This document shows positions 1-7,785 of a stretch of DNA of 64,000 bases, one piece after another. The notes below the pieces were generated by a model. That model searched no databases and had not been told where the DNA came from. It saw only the letters and a program-made list of their open reading frames with translations. The position numbers and the translations under genes are program-made. Numbering within the stretch: the stretch's first letter is position 1; every line of letters starts with the position of its first letter. The DNA comes from Paenibacillus algorifonticola (GTDB lineage: Bacteria > Bacillota > Bacilli > Paenibacillales > Paenibacillaceae): NCBI RefSeq assembly GCF_000971975.1, contig NZ_LAQO01000026.1, positions 83,202-147,201 on the forward strand, written 5' to 3'.

Positions 1-1
1 G

Positions 2-892
2 AGCAGGGAGCAGTCTTATGTTCGCGTTGATAATACGCTGGGCAACAAATTGTTTGACGGAGCCAATATCATTGTGCTGACCATTATCGCTTTGGTGACA
101 GTACTGCCGTTCATTTATATTTTGGCTGTATCCTTTACGAGTCCGGAGGAGGCGGCAAAAGGGGGCTTTATCCTTTTTCCGAAGTCGTTCTCGCTGTCGG
201 CGTATCAATATATTTTCTCCACTGATACGCTGATGCGCAGCCTGCTCGTATCGATTTATGTGACGACGCTCGGCACGGCCATCAATCTGCTGTTGACCTG
301 CCTGATGGCCTATCCGCTTGCAAAGCAGACGCTGCGCGGACGGCAGCCGATTTTAATGGCGGTACTGTTTACGATGCTGTTTAGCGGCGGACTCATTCCG
401 ACTTATTTTGTCGTAAGCGGCATGGGGCTGACGAATACGCTGTGGTCGCTGATGATCCCGAATGCAATAAGCGCGTTTAATCTGATTGTGCTGAAAAACT
501 TTTTTCAGCAAATTCCCGATGGGCTGGAGGATTCTGCGCGAATCGACGGCTGTACGGACGTCGGCGTGCTGTTCCGTATCGTCATTCCATTATCAATGCC
601 TGCGATTGCGACCTTCGGAATGTTTTATGCGGTATCGCATTGGAACCAGTTCTTCAGCGCCATCATTTATATTAATGACAGCGATAAATGGCCGGTGCAG
701 GTGCTGCTGCGGGAAATCGTTATTTTGGCGCAAAGCCGGATCGGCGATACCGGATTCGATGAAACGGCGATTCAGCCGCAAACGATTCGGATGGCGGTTA
801 TCGTATTTGCTACGATTCCGATTTTGCTCGTATATCCGTTTCTGCAAAAGCATTTTGCCAAGGGCGTTATGCTCGGCTCGGTTAAAGGGTAA
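2..892 (+). CDS. LplC-type sugar ABC transporter permease (5' partial)
   Basis: Inner-membrane permease of a CUT1-type carbohydrate ABC importer; the frame is already open at the left edge, so the true start lies outside the window (a TTG at 50 is not preceded by a good ribosome binding site). Several hydrophobic segments are visible, and near residue 160 there is the EAA-like cytoplasmic loop (DSARIDGCTD) that docks with the ATPase. The ending LGSVKG is typical of LplC-like proteins and matches the end of the permease at 54021-54944. No ATPase is nearby, which is normal for Firmicute systems that share an MsmX-like subunit. Its binding protein and partner permease are presumably to the left. 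It need not belong to the hydroxyproline locus that follows. Confidence 0.9.
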   Translation, partial: SREQSYVRVDNTLGNKLFDGANIIVLTIIALVTVLPFIYILAVSFTSPEEAAKGGFILFPKSFSLSAYQYIFSTDTLMRSLLVSIYVTTLGTAINLLLTCLMAYPLAKQTLRGRQPILMAVLFTMLFSGGLIPTYFVVSGMGLTNTLWSLMIPNAISAFNLIVLKNFFQQIPDGLEDSARIDGCTDVGVLFRIVIPLSMPAIATFGMFYAVSHWNQFFSAIIYINDSDKWPVQVLLREIVILAQSRIGDTGFDETAIQPQTIRMAVIVFATIPILLVYPFLQKHFAKGVMLGSVKG

Positions 893-933
893 GGGCAGGC
901 AGCAAGGTTTGCGTTTATTAAATCAGGTAAAGC

Positions 934-1000
934 AGCGGCAAGGCAGCCGCATCTTCGTCCCGTCCAATGGGATAAGGTGCGCGGCCTTGCCGCTGTTTGT
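934..1000 (+). terminator. Possible terminator after the permease
   Basis: A 10-bp inverted repeat (AGCGGCAAGG at 934-943 and CCTTGCCGCT at 985-994) closes a GC-rich loop and is followed by GTTTGT. The T tract is weak and the loop long (41 nt), so termination is plausible but not certain. Confidence 0.45.
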
Positions 1001-1070
1001 ATGAACGGAAAATGGAATGCTTATGAACACAATTGGTTGAAAAAATGAAAGTATTGATTCTGAATCTTTA

Positions 1071-1098
1071 TTGTAATTATTAAGATTGTATATAGAAT
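1071..1098 (+). promoter_or_regulatory. Candidate sigma-A promoter for the two-component pair
   Basis: TTGTAA (1071-1076) and TAGAAT (1093-1098) are 16 nt apart in an AT-rich stretch about 80 nt upstream of the response-regulator start at 1179. It is the best -35/-10 pair in this gap; it has not been tested. Confidence 0.4.
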
Positions 1099-1178
1099 AG
1101 GACGTGTAAACGATAACGGCTAGAAACATCCCATATATATTGCTATCAAAAGGCCATTGAAATGAAAGGGGATGGAAG

Positions 1179-2705
1179 ATGTTGAACGTTTTAGTTGTTG
1201 ATGATGAACCGAAGCACAGGAGAGGGCTTTCCCGGATGCTTAAACATTTAAGGCCGGAATATACCATTTATGATGCGATGGATGGTGCGGAGGCGCTTCA
1301 AAGCATGAGTGTTCATCCGATTGATTTGGTGTTTACGGATATTCAAATGCCCATAATGAATGGCCTCGAATTGATGGAGCATCTCATCGATCGCGGGGGG
1401 AGCGAAAGCATTATTATAATGAGCGCTTATTCGGACTTTGAATACGCGCAGCGCGCTCTGCAATTAGGAGCTAGCGATTATTTGCTGAAGCCAGTTGAAG
1501 AACAAAAGATCGTTCAGCTGCTTGCGAAAACGGAAAATAAAATGCATGCCTTGCGCCTTGCTTCTATGGAGTCTTCTCTTGCCGAATTGTTTGAGGGATT
1601 ACCGGATATAGAGGATTATCAGCGGCTTGAAAGAACCTTTCCAGCTATTGGCCATGGTATGGTGTTGGCTGCGATATTGAGCTCTAAAAGGGAGACTGGC
1701 GATCGGAAAGGGATGCTGAATGAGCTAAAAGCGATGTTGGAGGCAGCCTTGAAGGAGCATGGGTTTTCCTTCGCTTTCTACATGTCCGATAAGGTGCTGC
1801 ACACTTTGATCATAAGCGGGGAAAACGTACCAATCTTCACGCCCGAATGGAGAGGAAGTCTCCGTATGATCATTCGTCACTTCTCGGCCCAGCATGGAGC
1901 CGAATTAACGTTCGGATTGGGAAATGCCTTTACCAAATGGGAGCACGAAGCCAGAGAATCTTTTAAACAAGCTAATCTCGCCCTGCAAACGAGATTTTAC
2001 AAAGGTGGAGGCGTTCTGCTCGAAGTCGATCAAATGAATGACAGCAACCATCGGGCGTTGCTAAAGCTTGAGGTGCGTTTTTTGACAAAAGCCGTTGTAT
2101 CGGGCGATAAGCTAGGCATTCGATCCTATCTGGATGCAACGATTAATCAGGCGACCGCAAGCGGCTTCCCCCAGCCTGAAAAGCTGGTATATGCCATCGC
2201 TGCAGCTATTCATCATTTAACCTCCTGTTTAATGGAAAAAGGGCTGCTGTCTTTCAATAGTGCTGCATTTGAGGAAGCACTGCTGCAATGCCACACCGTC
2301 GAGCAATTAAAAAAAGCGGCACAGGCATGGATTTTCGAATTGGCCGATTGTTTGGATAATCGAACATCATCCTGTCGAAATGAAGCCATTATTGATGCCT
2401 GCAAAGCCTACATTGAAAACCACTATGACGAAGAATTATCCCTCAGTACGATCGCTGCGAAATTTCATTTTAATGCTTCTTACTTTTGTTTATTATTCAA
2501 AACGCATACCCATACGACCATTAACCAATATATTATGCAAACGAGAATGAGGGCTGCAGCGGGGCAATTATTGCAAACCTCTCAAAAGGTGTACCAAATT
2601 GCCGAGAACGTCGGCTATAAGGATGTAAAATATTTCATACGGCTGTTCCGCAAGGAATATGGCAGCAGTCCAGAGGAATATCGTCATTTATCTGCTACTC
2701 GCTAA
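1179..2705 (+). CDS. YesN-like response regulator, REC plus AraC HTH
   Basis: A 508-residue cytoplasmic response regulator. The receiver domain is residues 1-120, with acidic pocket Asp8-Asp9, phospho-acceptor Asp54 (FTDIQMP), Ser82 and Lys104 (LLKP). A long middle region of no recognised family follows, and residues 400-508 form an AraC-type double helix-turn-helix (NASYFCLLFK and a second helix near VGYKDVKYF). GAAAGGGGATG precedes the ATG. The gene is followed 15 nt later by its YesM-like kinase, and the pair sits directly upstream of the solute-binding protein gene at 4639. In this family that arrangement usually means the regulator activates the adjacent transporter and catabolic operon when the extracellular ligand is present. 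The inducer is not visible from sequence. Confidence 0.93.
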   Translation: MLNVLVVDDEPKHRRGLSRMLKHLRPEYTIYDAMDGAEALQSMSVHPIDLVFTDIQMPIMNGLELMEHLIDRGGSESIIIMSAYSDFEYAQRALQLGASDYLLKPVEEQKIVQLLAKTENKMHALRLASMESSLAELFEGLPDIEDYQRLERTFPAIGHGMVLAAILSSKRETGDRKGMLNELKAMLEAALKEHGFSFAFYMSDKVLHTLIISGENVPIFTPEWRGSLRMIIRHFSAQHGAELTFGLGNAFTKWEHEARESFKQANLALQTRFYKGGGVLLEVDQMNDSNHRALLKLEVRFLTKAVVSGDKLGIRSYLDATINQATASGFPQPEKLVYAIAAAIHHLTSCLMEKGLLSFNSAAFEEALLQCHTVEQLKKAAQAWIFELADCLDNRTSSCRNEAIIDACKAYIENHYDEELSLSTIAAKFHFNASYFCLLFKTHTHTTINQYIMQTRMRAAAGQLLQTSQKVYQIAENVGYKDVKYFIRLFRKEYGSSPEEYRHLSATR

Positions 2706-2720
2706 AGGAGGGGAGCTTAG

Positions 2721-4529
2721 TTGCGGACGCCTTATTTTTTACATCGCTTTCAAAAGCATTTTAGCTTGCGGTCTAAGCTTTTGCTGACCTATGCATTAAT
2801 CGTCACGCTGCCGCTCGTCATATTAAGCTCAAAATATTTTTATTCCAGCAGGGAATTTGTTTCGGATTTTGCCCGGCAAAACCTTTATTCGGTCGTGAAG
2901 CAAAACAATGAAATGATTGATGAAGAGCTTTCGCGGGTGGAAGAAAGCAGTCTTGCCATGTTCGCAGATCAGGTGCTGTATGAGCAATACTTGCATGCGG
3001 ATCCAAAGGATGAATACAGCATGATTACGATGGAGAAAAAAGTGAATCAGGTCATCAGCAAATATTTCCTCGACTTAAATCAGATTTACTCGATTCATTT
3101 AATGACGAGTTATGCAAATATCGGCACGTCTACTTTTATTCCCTATCAGGACTTTCATAAGACCGCTTTATATCAAAGGGCACGGGCAGGAAATGGGGGG
3201 ATGGTATGGGTGCCGACGTTTTCGTTTGATCGCATGTTTGATCGGAAAACGAGCCAAGTGAGGCCGCCGGAATATGCCCACCTGCTGTCGGGTGTACGCC
3301 TGCTCAAATTGTTTCAAATCAATAATAGCGAAGTGATAGAGCTGCAAGGGAAGGCTGAGATGCCGGTGCTGGTCGTTACCTATAATCCCGAAATGTACGG
3401 CGCTCATTTGTCGGGTGCACTTCCAGCGGGTGGAGCTTCTTTTTTTATTATGAGTGCGGAGGGCGAGCTCATATCAGGCACGGACATGTTTAAAGAAGCA
3501 CGCCCAGGCAAGCCCGCATGGCTCGATGAGATTGCAGCAATGAAAAGCGGCACAATCACCGTTATGCAGGATGGAAAGCCGTTAATCGTTTGCTTTGATA
3601 CTTCTAAAGTAACGGGCTGGATATCGGGCATTACGATTTCTCCCGGAAAGCTAATGGCCTCATTTTTGCCTGAAATTAAATCATATACGATCTACTTGGC
3701 TGTATTTCTCCTTATCGTTTCGCTCCTGCTCGCTTACATATTCGCAAGCTCCATTACTAGGCCCATCCATCAGCTGCTGAAAGCGATAAAAAAGACAGGC
3801 GAGGGCGAATTCGACACTAGAATTCCCGTCGAGTCCTATAACGAAATGGGCTATCTGATTCATAAGTACAATCAAATGAATGTGAAAATTAATAGATTAA
3901 TCGAAGAGAACTACATCGTCAAGCTAAGGGAGAAAGAAACGCAAATTATGTCGCTGAATATACAGCTTAACCCTCATTTTTTGTATAACACCTTAAACAT
4001 TATGAATTGGACCGCTCTAGAAAACAATCAAAAGGAGCTAAGCAGCATGATTGTCAGCTTATCCGCCATGCTTCAGTACACATCTGCAAATAGTCAGGAC
4101 ATTGGCGATTTCAATGATGATTTAAATTGGCTCAAGCATTATATTTTCATCACGGATCAGCGTTTTGAAGGGAAGTTTACCGTAACTTATGACATTGCGC
4201 CCGAGCTTTATACATACACCGTGCCTAAGCTTTTTTTGCAGCCCTTTGTTGAAAATGCGATCGTGCATGGTTTTGCCCATATCCATCGCGGCGGGCTTAT
4301 TCAAATTCGCGGCTGGCTGGAGGACAAGCAGCGCTGCTTCACGGTTGAAGATAATGGCATCGGCATTCCAGAAAGCCAAATCGCGTCTTTGACAGAAACG
4401 GAGAGCAGCTCGATCGGCATCCAAAATGTCGACAAACGAATCAAGCTCATCTACGGAGATTCATATGGTGTAACCATTTATTCTCAGCCCCAAAAGGGGA
4501 CGGTGGTGAAAATTCATTTGCCTTTGTAG
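2721..4529 (+). CDS. YesM-like sensor histidine kinase
   Basis: Membrane sensor kinase of about 602 residues, starting at TTG with AAAGGAGGGG about 8 nt upstream. A transmembrane helix near residues 20-38 is followed by a large extracellular Cache-like sensor region, a second membrane helix near 318-340, a HAMP linker (SSITRPIHQL) and a His_kinase-type core with the phospho-acceptor His419 in LNPHFLYNT. The C-terminal ATPase domain has an N box (QPFVENAIVHG) and a G1 box (VEDNGIGIP). It is the partner of the response regulator just upstream. By position it should sense a sugar, glycopeptide or peptide ligand of the operon that begins at 4639. Confidence 0.93.
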   Translation: MRTPYFLHRFQKHFSLRSKLLLTYALIVTLPLVILSSKYFYSSREFVSDFARQNLYSVVKQNNEMIDEELSRVEESSLAMFADQVLYEQYLHADPKDEYSMITMEKKVNQVISKYFLDLNQIYSIHLMTSYANIGTSTFIPYQDFHKTALYQRARAGNGGMVWVPTFSFDRMFDRKTSQVRPPEYAHLLSGVRLLKLFQINNSEVIELQGKAEMPVLVVTYNPEMYGAHLSGALPAGGASFFIMSAEGELISGTDMFKEARPGKPAWLDEIAAMKSGTITVMQDGKPLIVCFDTSKVTGWISGITISPGKLMASFLPEIKSYTIYLAVFLLIVSLLLAYIFASSITRPIHQLLKAIKKTGEGEFDTRIPVESYNEMGYLIHKYNQMNVKINRLIEENYIVKLREKETQIMSLNIQLNPHFLYNTLNIMNWTALENNQKELSSMIVSLSAMLQYTSANSQDIGDFNDDLNWLKHYIFITDQRFEGKFTVTYDIAPELYTYTVPKLFLQPFVENAIVHGFAHIHRGGLIQIRGWLEDKQRCFTVEDNGIGIPESQIASLTETESSSIGIQNVDKRIKLIYGDSYGVTIYSQPQKGTVVKIHLPL

Positions 4530-4588
4530 AAGATGCGAAGATCCTCCACCAATACAAAAATGTTCGAATTCTTTTTATAGCTGCTCTT

Positions 4589-4620
4589 ATTTACAATAAA
4601 ACTATAAACCATTTGTAAAT
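4589..4620. promoter_or_regulatory. Inverted repeat before the transporter operon
   Basis: ATTTACAA (4589-4596) and TTGTAAAT (4613-4620) form an exact 8-bp inverted repeat in the only long gap (about 110 nt) between the two-component pair and the binding-protein gene. It ends just before the ribosome binding site at 4626-4630. It could be an operator for the adjacent regulator or a hairpin in the leader; a clear -35/-10 pair is not evident. Confidence 0.35.
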
Positions 4621-4638
4621 ACGATGGAGGGCGAGCCA

Positions 4639-6015
4639 ATGAAGAAGGCTAAACGTTTAAACGCATTAGCTTTGTCGGCAGTTTTCACCATGACAGTCAT
4701 ACTGACAGCCTGCTCCAGCAATGAAGGGTCTCCTGAAAATCAAAACGGCATAAAACCACCCAAAGAAGGCGAGCAGGTTACGCTTAAATTTTCCTTTTGG
4801 GGCGACACCATCGAGAAGAAGACGGTCACGGAGGCGCTTAAGCGTTTTGAGCAAGAAACGGGTATCATCGTTGAGCCCATGCATGTGCCATCGGATTATT
4901 TGACGAAGCTGACGACGATGGTGGCCGGAAATGTGGCACCCGATCTCGGTTATTTGTCTTCCGGCGCAGCACTCAGCTGGGCAGAGGACGGAAAGCTGCT
5001 TAACCTCACCCCGCTAATTGAAAGCGATCCCGATTTTAAAAAGGAAGATTATTTAGATCAAATTTGGTACGACTACGCGCCTGGTAAGACGATCGGAATG
5101 AGCACGGCAGTAGAAGGCTATGGATTAATGTACAACAAGGATATGCTGCTGGACGCTGGTGTTGAGCTGCCTCCGACAGAAGCGGGTAAGGCATGGGATT
5201 GGGATACGTTTATCGAATATTCAAAAAAACTAACGCTGGATGACACAGGGAAAAATGCGCTGGACCCGGCATTTAATCCGGATAAAATCAAACAGTATGG
5301 CTTCCAATATGATCCGTACAACATGATGGCAGCGGTTGTCTCCAATGGCGGCAACTTTCTAACGGAAGATGGTACGGGCTTCGGATTGACGGAGCCAGAA
5401 GCTATCGAAGCGATTCAAAAGCTTGCTGATCTGATGTATGTTCACCATGTTTCACCGACCCCGCTTCAAACGAAAAGCCTTCCCGATATGGCGCTGCAGA
5501 CGAAAAAAGTCGCCATGACCGTATCTGGAAACTGGGCTCTGCAAGCATTCGCCGAACAGGACTTTAATCTAGGTGTAGGCGTTCTACCTAAATTAAAGGA
5601 AAGCAATACGCTGCTGGATGGCGCGCCGACGGTTATTTTCAGCTCGACCAAGCATCCTGAGGAAGCATGGCTGCTTTATAAATATATGGCTGATCCAGAG
5701 TCGGTTCTGCCGCTGATAGCAGGCGGATTGTGGATGCCGCTCAAAAAATCCTGGTATACCGATCCAGAGCTGATCAGTAAATGGGCGTCAGGAAACAAAG
5801 CGCATCCAGAGGGCTATACCGAATCCTTCATGAAGCAAACGCTTGAGAATGGCATCCGGACGCCAGGCTTTGAGGTGAAAAATCTAACTAAAATCAATGC
5901 GCTTGTAACGCCTGCACTTGATTTGGTGTGGACAGGGAAAGAAACAGCCGAGCAAGCGTTAAAAGGTGTTGAGCCTAAAGTTGAGCCGCTCATTCAGGGT
6001 TATTACGGAAGATAG
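4639..6015 (+). CDS. Extracellular solute-binding lipoprotein (CUT1 family)
   Basis: Binding protein of an ABC importer, about 458 residues. I chose the ATG at 4639 because GGAGG lies 8 nt upstream and it puts the signal peptide at the N-terminus; an in-frame ATG at 4624 lacks a site. A basic start, a hydrophobic core and the lipobox LTAC predict a lipoprotein anchored outside the membrane. The mature part has the family 1 sugar-binding fold pattern (KFSFWGD near the start, TVSGNWAL later). It is followed by a MalF-type and a MalG-type permease. Family members bind oligosaccharides; here context points to a glycan or glycopeptide containing arabinose and hydroxyproline, which is inference. 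Confidence 0.92.
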   Translation: MKKAKRLNALALSAVFTMTVILTACSSNEGSPENQNGIKPPKEGEQVTLKFSFWGDTIEKKTVTEALKRFEQETGIIVEPMHVPSDYLTKLTTMVAGNVAPDLGYLSSGAALSWAEDGKLLNLTPLIESDPDFKKEDYLDQIWYDYAPGKTIGMSTAVEGYGLMYNKDMLLDAGVELPPTEAGKAWDWDTFIEYSKKLTLDDTGKNALDPAFNPDKIKQYGFQYDPYNMMAAVVSNGGNFLTEDGTGFGLTEPEAIEAIQKLADLMYVHHVSPTPLQTKSLPDMALQTKKVAMTVSGNWALQAFAEQDFNLGVGVLPKLKESNTLLDGAPTVIFSSTKHPEEAWLLYKYMADPESVLPLIAGGLWMPLKKSWYTDPELISKWASGNKAHPEGYTESFMKQTLENGIRTPGFEVKNLTKINALVTPALDLVWTGKETAEQALKGVEPKVEPLIQGYYGR

Positions 6016-6050
6016 GCTGATAGCCATTCCCCCGGAGAGGAGGTATTTTT

Positions 6051-6941
6051 ATCACTCGCAAACGTCGTATTGCGCTTGCTGGCATCCTGTTTGCCTTGCC
6101 CAGCATTTTGGGCCTGCTCACTTTCACGATTTTGCCGATGCTATCAAGCTTGCTGCTTAGCTTCACGGACTATCGTATTGTGAATACGCCGAAATTCATC
6201 GGGTTAGACAATTACACACGGCTTTTTGATGGAACGGATCAATATTTTTACAACTCTTTAGCGGTTACGTTTAAATACGTGATTTTAAGAGTTCCTCTTG
6301 GACTCATCTTTTCATTTATCGTCGCCTTTTTGCTTAATATGGAGTTTATTCGCGGCAAGTCTATTTTTCGAACGATCTTTTATTTGCCGGTTATTGTGCC
6401 CGCTGTAGCCTCCTCGATGATCTGGATTTGGTTGTTCAGTCCGGACTTGGGGCTATTCAACAGCTTTCTGGAAGCGCTCAATCTCCCAACCTTAAACTGG
6501 CTTTATTCAGAGGAAACGGTCGTTCCTTCTATTGTTCTCATGAGCCTTTGGGGGATGGGGAGCACGATCATCATTTTTCTGGCTGGCCTGCAGGGTGTAC
6601 CGAGATCGTTGTACGAAGCGGCTATTGTGGACGGTGCAGGCGCCATGCGTAAATTTCTACACATCACCATACCGATGATGACACCGATCATTTTCTTTAA
6701 TTTGATTATGGGGTCGATTGGAGCCTTTCAGGTTTTTACAGAAGCGCTCATTATGACACAGGGCGGACCGAACAACGCCAGTTTGTTCTATAACTATTAC
6801 ATTTATCGCGAGGCGTTTTTATTTGGAGAAATGGGGCATGCTTCGGCGATTGCCTGGATTCTCTTTATGATCATCCTCATCGTAACGGCGATTTTTTTCC
6901 GGACTTCAAAATCATGGGTATTTTATGAAAGTGAGGTGTAG
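6051..6941 (+). CDS. MalF-type ABC permease with an apparent ATC start
   Basis: First permease subunit of the importer, about 296 residues with six predicted membrane helices and an EAA loop (YEAAIVDGAGA). The reading frame extends upstream of the first TTG (6096) through the whole first helix (IALAGILFALPS) to ATC at 6051, which lies 7 nt after a strong AGGAGG at 6038-6043. No ATG, GTG or TTG occurs at that spacing. Starting at CTG 6087 or TTG 6096 would remove much of the first helix and leave the ribosome binding site unused. Either the gene uses a rare start codon or the ATG has been mutated. It follows the binding protein by 35 nt and precedes the second permease by 5 nt. Confidence 0.88.
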   Translation: MTRKRRIALAGILFALPSILGLLTFTILPMLSSLLLSFTDYRIVNTPKFIGLDNYTRLFDGTDQYFYNSLAVTFKYVILRVPLGLIFSFIVAFLLNMEFIRGKSIFRTIFYLPVIVPAVASSMIWIWLFSPDLGLFNSFLEALNLPTLNWLYSEETVVPSIVLMSLWGMGSTIIIFLAGLQGVPRSLYEAAIVDGAGAMRKFLHITIPMMTPIIFFNLIMGSIGAFQVFTEALIMTQGGPNNASLFYNYYIYREAFLFGEMGHASAIAWILFMIILIVTAIFFRTSKSWVFYESEV

Positions 6942-6946
6942 CCCAG

Positions 6947-7777
6947 ATGCTGAGAAGTCGCCGAATCTCGCAAATAACCGTCTATTTTTTCCTTTTAATA
7001 GGAGCCGCGTTTTGCCTGCTGCCGCTGTTCTGGCTTATACGCAGCTCATTGATGACATCTATTCAAATTTTTGAAATGCCGCCCAAGTGGATTCCTGCCC
7101 CGTTTCAATTTCAAAACTATGTGGAGGCGCTGACATCGATCGATTTTTTCCGATTTTTCCGAAATACGCTGACCATTACGATTAGCTGCTTGGCAGGAGC
7201 GCTGATCAGCAGCTCGCTTGGCGCGTATAGCTATGCAAGGCTAAGCTGGCCGGGGAGAAATATTTTTTTCTCCTTGCTGTTAGCCAGCATGATGCTGCCC
7301 AGTGCGGTTACCTTGATTCCAACCTTTATTGGCTGGCGATTGGTAGATCTCATTAATACGTATTTCCCGCTTATTATGCCGGTCTGGTTTGGCTCAGCCT
7401 TTGATATTTTTCTGCTCAGACAATTTTATTCGAGTATTCCAAAAGATTTAGATGAAGCGGCGTATGTCGATGGAGCTGGCCCCTGGACTATTTTTTACCG
7501 GATCATTATTCCTTTGTCTAAGCCGGCTTTAATCGTCATTGGGTTGTTTTCCTTTATGAATTCCTGGAATGATTTTATGGGACCGTTAGTTTATTTAAAT
7601 GAGGAAAGCAAATTTACAATGGCACTCGGTCTCCAGATGTTTCAGTCGCTTCACAGTGCGCAGTGGCATTTGCTAATGGCCGCTTCCACCTTTGTCATTA
7701 TGCCTGTCATCATCGTGTTTTTTATAGGGCAGCGTTATTTTATTGAGGGTATTACGTTAACCGGAATGAAAGGGTGA
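6947..7777 (+). CDS. MalG-type ABC permease
   Basis: Second permease subunit, 276 residues, with six hydrophobic segments and the cytoplasmic EAA motif (LDEAAYVDGAGP) near residue 170. GTGAGGTG precedes the ATG. It ends with GMKG, characteristic of MalG-like subunits, and its stop codon overlaps or nearly abuts the start of the GH127 gene, implying translational coupling. With the genes at 4639 and 6051 it makes a complete importer apart from the ATPase, which is presumably a shared MsmX/UgpC-type protein encoded elsewhere. Confidence 0.93.
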   Translation: MLRSRRISQITVYFFLLIGAAFCLLPLFWLIRSSLMTSIQIFEMPPKWIPAPFQFQNYVEALTSIDFFRFFRNTLTITISCLAGALISSSLGAYSYARLSWPGRNIFFSLLLASMMLPSAVTLIPTFIGWRLVDLINTYFPLIMPVWFGSAFDIFLLRQFYSSIPKDLDEAAYVDGAGPWTIFYRIIIPLSKPALIVIGLFSFMNSWNDFMGPLVYLNEESKFTMALGLQMFQSLHSAQWHLLMAASTFVIMPVIIVFFIGQRYFIEGITLTGMKG

Positions 7778-7785
7778 GAACAAAA

